Assembly: GCF_019733395.1 (NCBI RefSeq)
Contig: NZ_JAIHOO010000001.1
Span: forward strand, 3,224,501 to 3,288,500
Length of the DNA stretch: 64,000 bases
Direction: 5' to 3'
From: Lysobacter sp. BMK333-48F3
GTDB taxonomy: Bacteria > Pseudomonadota > Gammaproteobacteria > Xanthomonadales > Xanthomonadaceae
The notes under the pieces are model-generated. The model did no database searches and was not told the origin of the DNA. It saw only the letters and a program-made list of their open reading frames with translations. The first letter of the stretch is position 1, and every line of letters starts with the position of its first letter. Both the position numbers and the translations under genes were made by a program. Positions 23,490 to 33,639 of this stretch are shown piece after piece.

Positions 23490-24379
23490 GAGTGGCGGTG
23501 GCCAAGTACCGGATCGGCGCGCCGCGCGATTTCGCCGAGTTCGCCGACAAGCAGGCGCAGTGGCTGGCCGAGGCGCGCGCCGGCGGCGCGCAGGTGGCGG
23601 TGTTGCCGGAGTATCTGTCGCTGGAGCTGGGCGCGACCTTCGGCGCGGCGACCCAGGGCGATCTGCACGCTTCGCTGGTCGCCACCCAGGCCTATCACGG
23701 CGCCTGGCTGGAACTGTTCGGCCTGCTCGCGCGCGAACTGCGCCTGCACGTGGTCGCCGGCAGTTTTCTGTTCGATCCCGGGCACGGCCGTTATCGCAAT
23801 CGCAGCTACGCCTTCGCGCCCGACGGCGGGCGGGTGTGGCAGGACAAGCTGCAGCTGACCGGGTTCGAAAAGCGCGCCGGGGTGATCGAGGCCGGCAACG
23901 AATTGAGCGCCTTCGCCCTGGGCGCGGCGCGCGCGGGCATCGCGATCTGCTACGACATCGAGTTCCCGCTGCCGGTGCGCGCGCAATGCGAGGCCGGCGC
24001 GCGGCTGCTGCTGGCGCCGAGCTGCACCGACACCGACGCCGGCGCGACCCGGGTGCGGGTCGGCTGCCTGGCGCGGGCGCTGGAGAACCGCTGCTTCGTC
24101 GCCCAGGCGGTCACCGCGGGCGACGCGGCCTGGAGCCCGGCGCTGGACGTCAACACCGGCGAGGCCGCGGTGTACGCGCCGATGGACGTGGGCCTGCCGG
24201 CCGACGGCGTGCTGGCGCAGACCCGCGGCGGACAACGCTGGGCCTATGCCGACCTGGACTTCGCCGCGCTCGAGGCCAGCCGCGCGCAGGCGCAGGTCGC
24301 CAACGACCGCGACTGGCCCGGCCAGCACGCCCCGGCGATCGCGCGGGCGAGGTTGCAGGGCTGGGAGCCGCGGGGCTGA
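23486..24379 (+). CDS. Carbon-nitrogen hydrolase (nitrilase superfamily)
   Basis: This 297-residue amidohydrolase has the full catalytic set Glu42 (LPEYLS), Lys122 (WQDKLQLTGFEK) and Cys156 (AICYDIEFP). It should hydrolyse a non-peptide C-N bond such as an amide, carbamoyl or nitrile. The overall pattern resembles the branch of the superfamily found beside or fused to GNAT domains. It is coupled to the preceding acetyltransferase by an ATGA overlap. Specificity cannot be read from sequence. A palindromic repeat starts 27 bp after the stop. Confidence 0.92.
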   Translation: MRVAVAKYRIGAPRDFAEFADKQAQWLAEARAGGAQVAVLPEYLSLELGATFGAATQGDLHASLVATQAYHGAWLELFGLLARELRLHVVAGSFLFDPGHGRYRNRSYAFAPDGGRVWQDKLQLTGFEKRAGVIEAGNELSAFALGAARAGIAICYDIEFPLPVRAQCEAGARLLLAPSCTDTDAGATRVRVGCLARALENRCFVAQAVTAGDAAWSPALDVNTGEAAVYAPMDVGLPADGVLAQTRGGQRWAYADLDFAALEASRAQAQVANDRDWPGQHAPAIARARLQGWEPRG

Positions 24380-24405
24380 TCCACGGTCGTCGCGCAACCC
24401 GCGCG

Positions 24406-24597
24406 CCTGTAGGAGCGGCGTCCCACGGGGATTTGCTCCGGTCATGAGCCGCCCATCGAAATGACGTGCGCAAGCGCGGCCGCAAGAAGCCTGCATGCAC
24501 GAGGCTGTTCAAGCCAGCGCCTAGTGTTCGAATCGCTTCGGCAGCGGACGTGGTATGGCCTCGCTTCGGTTGTCGCGGCTGACGCCGCTCCTACAGG
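24406..24597. repeat. TAGGAGCGGCG palindromic repeat, copies 2 and 3
   Basis: Arms CCTGTAGGAGCGGCG (24406) and CGCCGCTCCTACAGG (to 24597) enclose about 160 bp. A further inverted half with GACGCCGCTCCTACC follows at 24630-24680, preceded by the associated GTGACCGGAGGAAATCCC segment. The 438-bp gap between the nitrilase and PAP2 genes holds only these repeats, the C/G-tract hairpin at 24715-24746 and the heptamer array. Confidence 0.75.
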
Positions 24598-24714
24598 GGC
24601 AGGCCGACGGCGCCGCGAGATCGGAGCAGGGCGGTCGCGGCTTGTGACCGGAGGAAATCCCGTGGGACGCCGCTCCTACCCCGGCTGCGCGCTCCCCCCG
24701 AGGCAGCATCGCCT

Positions 24715-24746
24715 TTCCCCCCTTTGCAAAAGGGGGCAGGGGGGAT
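24715..24746. repeat. C/G-tract hairpin repeat
   Basis: CCCCCTTT, a 3-nt loop and AAAGGGGG form an 8-bp stem (about 24718-24736), followed by another G6 run. It is a relative of the pair at 1940-2046. It lies between the convergent nitrilase and PAP2 genes and could terminate transcription from both sides. Confidence 0.6.
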
Positions 24747-24752
24747 TTGCTC

Positions 24753-24815
24753 TTCCCGATTCCCGATTCCCGATTCCCGATTCCCGATTCCCGATTCCCG
24801 ATTCCCGATTCCCGG
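24753..24815. repeat. Heptamer tandem array, nine copies of TTCCCGA
   Basis: There are nine head-to-tail copies of TTCCCGA (63 bp, last base changed), ending two bases before the PAP2 stop codon at 24818. On the minus strand, which is the PAP2 sense strand, it reads as GGGAATC units, so the 3' end of that mRNA could fold into a G-quadruplex. Confidence 0.9.
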
Positions 24816-24817
24816 CC

Positions 24818-25366
24818 TCACCACAACGACACGCCGGGCACCAGCCACAACGACAGCCCGGCCAGCGCGCTGCCGATCGCGGTCGCGGCGAGCACGTCGC
24901 TGGGGTAATGCAGGCCCAGCACCACGCGCGAGGCGGCGACGCTGGCGGTGAACGGGATCAGCAACCAGGCCAGGATCGGGTAGTGGGCCATCGCGACCAG
25001 GCTGAAGGCGACGGCATGCAGGGTGTGGCCGGAGGGAAAGCTGAACTCGTCCAGCGGCGCGACCCAGGCGTGGATGCGCTGGTCGGAGGCGAACGGACGC
25101 GGACGCCGGGTCCAGCGCTTGAGCAGTTTGTACAGCGCCAGCGCGATCACCCCGGTCGCGGCCAGGTGCAGCGAGGCGCGCAGGCCGTCGTAACCGTCGG
25201 CGACGATCAGGCCGGCCATCAGCGAGTACCAGAACACGCCGTCGCCGAGCCGGCTGATCGCGGCGAAGTAGGCGCGCGAACCGTTGCGTTCGCCGAGCCG
25301 GTTGGCGCGCAGGCACCAGCCGGATTCGCCGTCGCTGAGGCGTTTGCGCAAGGGCATGCGGTTCAT
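24818..25366 (-). CDS. PAP2-family phosphatase, membrane bound
   Basis: This 182-residue membrane protein has all three PAP2 signature motifs: KLLKRWTRRPRP (motif 1, near residues 79-90), FPSGHT (motif 2, near 113), and SRVVLGLHYPSDV (motif 3, near 148-160). Four to five membrane segments are visible. Such enzymes remove phosphate from lipids or undecaprenyl pyrophosphate at the periplasmic face. Its start overlaps the stop of the preceding glycosyltransferase gene as ATGA, so the two are coupled and may act together in a glycolipid pathway. A G-rich heptamer array directly follows the stop. Confidence 0.93.
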   Translation of the reverse strand: MNRMPLRKRLSDGESGWCLRANRLGERNGSRAYFAAISRLGDGVFWYSLMAGLIVADGYDGLRASLHLAATGVIALALYKLLKRWTRRPRPFASDQRIHAWVAPLDEFSFPSGHTLHAVAFSLVAMAHYPILAWLLIPFTASVAASRVVLGLHYPSDVLAATAIGSALAGLSLWLVPGVSLW

Positions 25367-26598
25367 GCGACCTCCTGGGGCGGTTTGCCGGGAGCGGTGG
25401 GGGGAGCGACGGTTTCGGCCGCGGGCCGAGCGGCGGTTTCGGCGCCGTCGTCGCTGCGGCGCGGGCGCCCGGGCGTGTTGCGTTCGGCCAGGCCGCGCAG
25501 CAGGGCATCGAAGTCGGCCGCGACCTGTTCCGGGCGCAGGCCGGCGATTGCTTCGCGGCCGGCGCGCGCCATCGCCGCGCGCAGCGCGTCGTCGCCGCCG
25601 ATCCGCACCGCCGCGGCGACGAAGCCGGCGTCGTCGCCGTCGGCGATCGCCGCGCCGTCGACGCCGTCGCGCAGGTGTTCGTGGGCGGCGCCGTAGTCGA
25701 AGGCCACCGTCGGCACCCCGCTGGCCATCGCTTCCAGGGTGACGTTGCCGAAGGTCTCGCTGTGGCTGGGGAACAGGAACAGGTCGCCGCTGGCGAAATG
25801 GCTGGCCAGGGCGGGGCCGCGCTGCAGGCCGCAGAAGATGAAGTCCGGGTTGTCGCGCTGCAGCTTCTCGCGCGAAGGCCCGTCGCCGACCCAGACGAAG
25901 CGCGCCTGCGGCCGTTGCGCCTGTAGCGAGCGGAACGCGCGCACCGCCAGGTCGAGATTCTTCTCCGGGGCGACCCGGCCGACGTAGATCGCCGCCAAGC
26001 CGTCCTCGCCCAGGCCCCAGTCGCGGCGCAGCGCGGCGCTGCGTCGGTGCGGGGCGAACAGCGCGGTATCGACCGCGCGCGGCAGCCGCACCACGTCTTC
26101 GAAGCGGCGCGCGCGCAGGAACTCGACCAGCTCGCGGGTCGGCACCAGGGTCGCGTCGGCGCCGTTATGGAAGCGGCGCATCCAGTCCAGGGCGACGCCA
26201 CCGAGCCAGGGCGCGCCGTAGTCGCGCATGTACTCGTCGAAGCGGGTGTGGAAGCCGGTCGCGGCGGGGATGCCGAGCCGGCGCGCGGCGCGCAGCGCCG
26301 ACCAGCCCAGCGGGCCTTCGGTGGCGACGTAGATCGCGTCCGGACGCTGCCGGGTCCAGGCCGCGCGCAGGCGGCCGGCGCAGGGCAGGCCGAAGCGCAG
26401 CCCCGGATAACGCGGCAGCGGCAGGCCGCGCACCAGCAACTCCTGCCCCGGGCCCCGGGCTGGGTCGCCGGCCTGGCGCGGCCGCACCAGCTCGACCGCG
26501 TGACCGCGCTCGCGCAGACCCTGTTCCAAACCCTGGACGGTCAGGGCGACGCCGTTGATCTCCGGCGGATAGGTCTCGGTGACGATCGCGTAGCGCAT
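25363..26598 (-). CDS. Glycosyltransferase, GT4 family (GT-B fold)
   Basis: This 411-residue retaining glycosyltransferase starts MRYAIVTETYPPEINGVALT, the classic N-terminus of the GT4 group with a glycine loop for the acceptor. The sugar-nucleotide domain shows YVGRVAPEKNLDLAVRAF and the paired-glutamate motif SHSETFGNVTLEAMASGVP (residues about 295-313). It resembles transferases that add mannose or glucose to lipid acceptors such as diacylglycerol. The last 40 residues are low-complexity Ala/Pro/Arg. It is translationally coupled to the PAP2 phosphatase and divergent from opgDH. The donor and acceptor are unknown. Confidence 0.92.
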   Translation of the reverse strand: MRYAIVTETYPPEINGVALTVQGLEQGLRERGHAVELVRPRQAGDPARGPGQELLVRGLPLPRYPGLRFGLPCAGRLRAAWTRQRPDAIYVATEGPLGWSALRAARRLGIPAATGFHTRFDEYMRDYGAPWLGGVALDWMRRFHNGADATLVPTRELVEFLRARRFEDVVRLPRAVDTALFAPHRRSAALRRDWGLGEDGLAAIYVGRVAPEKNLDLAVRAFRSLQAQRPQARFVWVGDGPSREKLQRDNPDFIFCGLQRGPALASHFASGDLFLFPSHSETFGNVTLEAMASGVPTVAFDYGAAHEHLRDGVDGAAIADGDDAGFVAAAVRIGGDDALRAAMARAGREAIAGLRPEQVAADFDALLRGLAERNTPGRPRRSDDGAETAARPAAETVAPPTAPGKPPQEVA

Positions 26599-26798
26599 GC
26601 GCGGCTCCCGGTTTGGGCAAGCCTGGGCGCGCGGCATGTCCCGGCGATGGCGCCGGCATGACCGTGGCATGACGCGGGCCGGGGCCGACTTCGAGACCGT
26701 GACGCAAAGCGCATTTGCCCGCCGCGGAACGGGTCGGGCCCGGGCCGTCAATGCCGGCACACTGGGGTCACGTTCCGGAGTGTTAACAACCCGATCCC

Positions 26799-26804
26799 TA
26801 CAAT
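26799..26804 (+). promoter_or_regulatory. Possible -10 box of opgDH
   Basis: TACAAT lies 33 bp before the opgD start in a locally AT-richer stretch (GTTAACAAC just upstream). I do not see a good -35 at 17 bp, so this is a weak call. Confidence 0.3.
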
Positions 26805-26836
26805 CGCCCGATTCATTGGATCCGGATCCCCCGCCG

Positions 26837-28357
26837 GTGCACCGACGCGAGCTACTCAAAACCGGGCTGTCGTTGCCTTGGCTGGGCCTGGGCGCGGCCT
26901 CGCCGTGGGCGGCGCTGGCCGCGGCCGGGCCGGCGCGCCCGTTCGGCCCGGACACGGTGCCTGCGCTGGCGCGCGCGCTGGCCGCGAAACCCTACCGCGC
27001 CGGCGACAGCGAGCTGCCGCCGGCGCTGGCCGCGATCCCCTACGACCGCTACCGCGACATCCGTTTCGACCCGGCGCAGGCGCTGTGGAAGGCCGAGCGG
27101 CTGCCGTTCCAGCTGCAGTGCTTCCACCGCGGCTTCCTGTTCAAGCAGCGGGTCGACGTGCACCTGGTCGAAGCCGGGCAGGCCACGCCGCTGGTGTACC
27201 GGCCGCAGATGTTCAGCTTCGGCGCCGCGCCCAAGCCGCAGCAGGACGACCTGGGCTTCGCCGGTTTCCGCATCCACGGCCCGATCAACCGCGCCGACTA
27301 CTACGACGAAGTCGCCGCCTTCCTCGGCGCCAGCTATTTCCGCGCGGTCGCCAAGGACCTGCTGTACGGCCTGTCGGCGCGCGGCCTGGCGCTGAACACC
27401 GGCGCCGGCCAGGACGAGGAGTTCCCGGCGTTCACCGGTTTCTGGATCGAACGGCCGGCGCGGCGCGCGCGCAGCATCGTGGTCCACGCCTTGCTCGACA
27501 GCCCCAGCGTGGCGGGGGCGATGCGGTTTTCGATCACCCCCGGCACCGAGACCGTGTTCGACACGCAGTTGCGGTTGTACCCGCGCGTGGCCCTGCAGCG
27601 GGTCGGCATCGCGCCGTTGACCAGCATGTACCACTTCGACGCGGCCAACCGGGTCGGCATCGACGACTTCCGTCCTTCGGTGCACGACTCCGACGGCTTG
27701 GCGTTGTACAACGGCGCCGGCGAGCAGATCTGGCGCCCGCTGCACAATCCGCGCGCATTGCAGGAAAGCGCGTTCCAGGACCGACGCCCGCGCGGTTTCG
27801 GCCTGATGCAGCGCAAGCGCGCCTTCGCCGACTACGCCGATGCCGAGGCGCATTACGAGCGCCGGCCCAGCCTGTGGGTGGAGCCGCTCGGCGATTGGGG
27901 CGAGGGCGCGGTGCACCTGATCGAGATTCCGACCGGCGACGAATACCACGACAACATCGTCGCCTTCTGGCGCCCGCGCGCGGCGCTGGCGGCCGGCCGC
28001 GAACACCGTTACGACTACCGCCTGCACTGGTGCGCGCGCCACGCCTGGAAGCCGGAGCTGGCGAGCGTCGCCGGCACCCGCATCGGCGCCGGCCGCGACG
28101 GCGCGCGGCGGGTGGTGATCGACCTGGAGGGCGGCCGCCTGGCCGCGCTCGGCCGCGACGCGCGCTTGCGCGCGTCGGTGTGGGCCTCGGCCGGCCGCGT
28201 CGTCGACGCGGTCGCGCACGCCAACGCCGGCACCGGCGGCTGGCGCATGGCCTTCGAATTGCAACCGCAGGACGCGCGCGCGATCGAATTGCGCGCCGTG
28301 CTCGAAGACGAGCGCGGTCCTGTTTCCGAAACCTGGCTTTATCGTTGGACCGCATGA
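26837..28357 (+). CDS. opgD: Periplasmic glucan biosynthesis protein OpgD, Tat-exported
   Basis: This 506-residue protein belongs to the OpgD/OpgG family that shapes osmoregulated periplasmic glucans. The start is a GTG at 26837, giving [19 protein letters not shown]. The RRELLK twin-arginine motif means Tat export and favours OpgD over the Sec-exported OpgG. The body shows the family pattern [25 protein letters not shown], and in the C-terminal domain FAGRIHGPIN-like and [20 protein letters not shown] segments. Its stop overlaps the start of opgH (ATGA at 28354-28357), so the operon is opgD-opgH rather than the enterobacterial opgG-opgH. Confidence 0.93.
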   Translation: MHRRELLKTGLSLPWLGLGAASPWAALAAAGPARPFGPDTVPALARALAAKPYRAGDSELPPALAAIPYDRYRDIRFDPAQALWKAERLPFQLQCFHRGFLFKQRVDVHLVEAGQATPLVYRPQMFSFGAAPKPQQDDLGFAGFRIHGPINRADYYDEVAAFLGASYFRAVAKDLLYGLSARGLALNTGAGQDEEFPAFTGFWIERPARRARSIVVHALLDSPSVAGAMRFSITPGTETVFDTQLRLYPRVALQRVGIAPLTSMYHFDAANRVGIDDFRPSVHDSDGLALYNGAGEQIWRPLHNPRALQESAFQDRRPRGFGLMQRKRAFADYADAEAHYERRPSLWVEPLGDWGEGAVHLIEIPTGDEYHDNIVAFWRPRAALAAGREHRYDYRLHWCARHAWKPELASVAGTRIGAGRDGARRVVIDLEGGRLAALGRDARLRASVWASAGRVVDAVAHANAGTGGWRMAFELQPQDARAIELRAVLEDERGPVSETWLYRWTA

Positions 28358-30273
28358 ATCCCACCGTCGCTCCGTTGCACCGTCCCAGTTCCGTGCCGTT
28401 CGAGGCCTTGCCGCCGGAGTCGCCGTTGGCGATGCCCGTGCAGACGCTGTCCGCCGGCGCGCTGTCGCGGGCGCCGCTGCCGACCGTGCCCAGCGCGATG
28501 GCCTGGCGCCGCCTGTACGTGATCGGCGGCGCCGCGCTGCTGACCCTGGTCGCGGCCTATCAGATCCTGCGCGTGCTCTACGTCGGCGGGCTGAATCTGC
28601 TCGAAGGCGTGCTGTTGCTGCTGTTCGTGTTCCTGTTCGCCTGGATCGCGCTGGCCTTCACCAGCGCCTTGGCCGGTTTCGCCCTGATCCTGTCGCGGCG
28701 GCGTTGGCGGCTGGGCCTGAAGCAGGACGGCGAACTGCCCGCGCTGGGCGAACGCACCGCCTTGCTGGCGCCGACCTACAACGAGGACCCCGAGCGGCTG
28801 ATGGCCGGCCTGCAGGCGATCTACGAATCGGTCGCCGCCACCGGCCAGCTCGACCGCTTCGACTTCTTCATCCTCAGCGACACCACCAAGGAACCGATCC
28901 GCCAGGCCGAGATCCGCGCGTTCCAGGCGCTGCGCGAGCGCACCGGCGGCCAGGCGCGGATCTTCTATCGCCGGCGCAAGAACAACGCCGAGCGCAAGGC
29001 CGGCAACATCGCCGAGTGGGTGCGCCGCTTCGGCGCGGCCTATCCGCACATGCTGATCCTCGACGCCGACAGCCTGATGACCGGCGAGGTCATCGTGAAG
29101 CTGTCCGGAGCGATGGAGCGGCATCCGGACGTGGCCCTGATCCAGACCCTGCCGATGATCGTCAACGGCCAGACCCTGTTCGCGCGCATGCAGCAGTTCG
29201 CCGGCCGCGTGTACGGCCCGGTGATCGCCTACGGCATCGCCTGGTGGCACGGCGCGGAAAGCAATTACTGGGGCCACAACGCGATCATCCGCACCCGCGC
29301 CTTCGCCGATCACGCCGGCCTGCCCGAACTGCGCGGCCGGCGCCCGTTCGGCGGCACTGTGCTCAGCCACGATTTCGTCGAGGCCGCGTTGATGCGCCGC
29401 GGCGGCTGGGCCCTGCACATGGTGCCGGGCCTGGTCGGCAGCTACGAGGAAGGTCCGCCGTCGCTGACCGACATGCTGGTGCGCGACCGGCGCTGGTGCC
29501 AGGGCAATCTGCAGCACACCGCGGTGCTGCCGGCGCGCGGCCTGCACTGGATCAATCGCCTGCACCTGCTGATCGGCATCGGCCATTACTTCACCGCGCC
29601 GATGTGGGCGATGCTGATGCTGATCGGCCTGGCGATTCCGCTCGACCACGCCGGTTTCTTCAACTGGGACAGCGTGCGCTTGCCGGGCTTCTCGCCCAGC
29701 GCCTACTGGCGCGACCAGGACCCGGACCGGGTGCTGTGGGTGTTCGTGGCGACCATGGCGGTGCTGCTGGCGCCGAAGTTCATGGCCTACCTGGCCCTGC
29801 TGACCGATCCGGAAACCCGGCGCGGCTGCGGCGGCGCGGTGCGCGCCTTCGTCAGCATGATCTTCGAGACCCTGCTGGCGGCGCTGATGGCGCCGATCAC
29901 CATGTACGTGCAGTCGCGCGGCGTGGCCGAAGTGCTGGCCGGCAAGGACTCGGGCTGGGAGTCGCAGCGCCGCGACGACGGCAGCCTGCCGCTGTCGGGG
30001 CTGATCCGCAGCTACGGCGGGCTGAGCCTGCTCGGCTTGTTGATCGGCTCGATGGCTTATGTGATTTCGCCGCCGCTGGCGGCGTGGATGTCGCCGGTGA
30101 TCCTGGGCCTGGTCGTGTCGATCCCGGTGGTCGCGTTCACTTCTTCGCGCGCGCCGGGGCTGTTCCTGCGCAAGCTCGGGATCTTCCGCATCCCGGAGGA
30201 AATCGCCCCGCCGCCGGTGCTGGTGCGGGCGCGGCAGTTGCGCATCGAGGCGGCCCAGCGTTCCTCAGCCTGA
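28354..30273 (+). CDS. opgH: Glucans biosynthesis glucosyltransferase OpgH
   Basis: This 639-residue inner-membrane GT2-type enzyme polymerises the beta-glucan backbone from UDP-glucose and moves it to the periplasm. Membrane segments lie near residues 50-70 and 85-110 and then in the C-terminal half. The catalytic domain shows [11 protein letters not shown], the DxD-like ILDADSLM near residue 237, [15 protein letters not shown], and the processive signature [12 protein letters not shown] near residue 388. In Xanthomonas the homologue was named HrpM for its role in plant interaction. It is translationally coupled to opgD. No terminator with a clear T-tract follows. Confidence 0.96.
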   Translation: MNPTVAPLHRPSSVPFEALPPESPLAMPVQTLSAGALSRAPLPTVPSAMAWRRLYVIGGAALLTLVAAYQILRVLYVGGLNLLEGVLLLLFVFLFAWIALAFTSALAGFALILSRRRWRLGLKQDGELPALGERTALLAPTYNEDPERLMAGLQAIYESVAATGQLDRFDFFILSDTTKEPIRQAEIRAFQALRERTGGQARIFYRRRKNNAERKAGNIAEWVRRFGAAYPHMLILDADSLMTGEVIVKLSGAMERHPDVALIQTLPMIVNGQTLFARMQQFAGRVYGPVIAYGIAWWHGAESNYWGHNAIIRTRAFADHAGLPELRGRRPFGGTVLSHDFVEAALMRRGGWALHMVPGLVGSYEEGPPSLTDMLVRDRRWCQGNLQHTAVLPARGLHWINRLHLLIGIGHYFTAPMWAMLMLIGLAIPLDHAGFFNWDSVRLPGFSPSAYWRDQDPDRVLWVFVATMAVLLAPKFMAYLALLTDPETRRGCGGAVRAFVSMIFETLLAALMAPITMYVQSRGVAEVLAGKDSGWESQRRDDGSLPLSGLIRSYGGLSLLGLLIGSMAYVISPPLAAWMSPVILGLVVSIPVVAFTSSRAPGLFLRKLGIFRIPEEIAPPPVLVRARQLRIEAAQRSSA

Positions 30274-30343
30274 GTCACGGATCGGCCGCGGCCCGGGCGG
30301 CCGCGGGCGTTTGCGCGGTGCGGCGAGGGGCTATGCTCGGCGC

Positions 30344-32056
<1,713 letters not shown>

Positions 32057-32093
32057 GCCGGGCGCAGGCGCGCCTCGCCGCGGACCGGTCGGC

Positions 32094-33623
32094 TTACGAC
32101 GCCAGCAGCTTCAGCGCGATCCCCAACCCGGCCATGTCCTGCGGTTCGCCCTCCAGGTCGGCGCGGATCAGCGGCCGCGACTCCAGCCAGCGCCTGGACA
32201 CGGTCAGGGTCAGGGTGCCGCCGTCGGCGTGAGCGTCGAGCTGCGGGATCGGATCGGACTCGTGGGCGCGGTGCAGCAGCACCGCCAGGCGCAGCAGAGC
32301 CGAGCTGCGCCGGACCGCGGCGAGCAGGCGGTCGGGCAGGGCCTCGAAGGCGGACTTGGGAATGCCGCGGCGGTGGGTGCGCACTAGCGCGGCGAGGAAT
32401 TGCTGCTGCTGGCGCGAGAAGCCGGAGATGTCCGAATTCTCGATCACGTAGGAGCTGTGCACGTGGTACTGGCTGTGGGCGATGGCCAGGCCGAGCTCGT
32501 GCAGGCGCGCGGCGCGCTGCAGCATCAGCCGGTCGTCGGCGTCCAGGCTCCAGCCCTTGGCGACCTGGTCGAACAGTCGCATCAGGGTCGCCTCGACCCG
32601 CGCCGACTGCTGCTCGTCGATGCCGTAGCGCTTGACCAGGGCCGCGACCGCCGCGTCGCGCGGATCGTCGGCGCCGCCGCGGCCGAGCATGTCGTACAGC
32701 ACGCCCTCGCGCATCGCCGCCTTGCTGACCGCCATGCGCTGCAGGCCGAGCACGTTGAACGCGGCCTCCAGGATCAGGATGCCGCCGGCGATGATCGGCC
32801 GGCGGTCGGCCGACAGGCCGGGCAGGTCGATGGCCTCGATGCGCTCGGCCTGGAGCAGGCGCTCGCGCAGCTGCGGCAGGGCTTCGGCGGTGACCGCGCC
32901 CTTGGTCAGCTTCATCGCCGCGCAGATCTCGCCGATCGCCTTGTTGGTGCCGGACGAGCCCAGCGCCTCGTGCCAGCCCAGCGCGCGGTAGGTGCCGGCG
33001 AACTGCTGGAACTCGGCCGAGACTTCGTTCAGCGCGTCGCGCCATTTCTTCTTCGACAGCTTGCCGTTTTCGAAGAAGCGGCGGGTGCTGGCGACGCAGC
33101 CGACCTGCAGGCTCTCGCGCTCGATCGCCTCGAAGCCGCTGCCGACGATGCATTCGGTGGAGCCGCCGCCGATGTCGATCACCAGCCGGCGCTCGCCGGG
33201 CTTGGACGGCTGAGCGTGGGCCACGCCGAGGTAGATCAGGCGCGCCTCTTCGCGGCCGGAAACGACTTCGATGGCGTGGCCCAGGGCCGATTCGGCAGGC
33301 ATCAGGAAGGCCTGCGGCGCGGCCAGGCGGCGCACGGTATTGGTCGCGATCGCGCGCACCCGCTGCGGCGGCACGTCGCGGATGCGCTGGCCGAAGCGCG
33401 ACAGGCAATCCAGCGCGCGCTGGCGCACTTCCGGCGCCAGGCCGCCCTTGCGGTCCAGGCCTTCGGCCAGGCGCACGGTCTCGCGCAGGCGGTCGACGGT
33501 GCGCAACTGGCCCAGCACGTAACGCGCGACCACCATGTGGAAACTGTTCGACCCCAGGTCGACGGCGGCGAGCAGGTCGCCGTCCTGGAGCGGCAGGCGG
33601 GTGGTCGGGAACAGGTTATTCAT
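32094..33623 (-). CDS. ppx: Exopolyphosphatase Ppx
   Basis: This 509-residue Ppx/GppA family enzyme releases phosphate from the ends of polyphosphate chains. The ASKHA fold is seen in AAVDLGSNSFHMVVAR (phosphate 1 loop, residues 19-34) and RRLVIDIGGGSTECIVG (phosphate 2 loop, near 142). The C-terminal HD-like domain (about residues 310-500) is typical of long Ppx rather than short GppA forms. It is the last gene of the phoB-phoR-ppk-ppx series, 16 bp after ppk, so synthesis and breakdown of polyphosphate share one transcript. Confidence 0.96.
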   Translation of the reverse strand: MNNLFPTTRLPLQDGDLLAAVDLGSNSFHMVVARYVLGQLRTVDRLRETVRLAEGLDRKGGLAPEVRQRALDCLSRFGQRIRDVPPQRVRAIATNTVRRLAAPQAFLMPAESALGHAIEVVSGREEARLIYLGVAHAQPSKPGERRLVIDIGGGSTECIVGSGFEAIERESLQVGCVASTRRFFENGKLSKKKWRDALNEVSAEFQQFAGTYRALGWHEALGSSGTNKAIGEICAAMKLTKGAVTAEALPQLRERLLQAERIEAIDLPGLSADRRPIIAGGILILEAAFNVLGLQRMAVSKAAMREGVLYDMLGRGGADDPRDAAVAALVKRYGIDEQQSARVEATLMRLFDQVAKGWSLDADDRLMLQRAARLHELGLAIAHSQYHVHSSYVIENSDISGFSRQQQQFLAALVRTHRRGIPKSAFEALPDRLLAAVRRSSALLRLAVLLHRAHESDPIPQLDAHADGGTLTLTVSRRWLESRPLIRADLEGEPQDMAGLGIALKLLAS

Positions 33624-33639
33624 GGCGCGGAATTTTCGA

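Noticed and set aside
24753..24815. CRISPR-like array
   Set aside because: Units are 7 bp, contiguous and without spacers. It is a simple tandem repeat. No cas genes are present.
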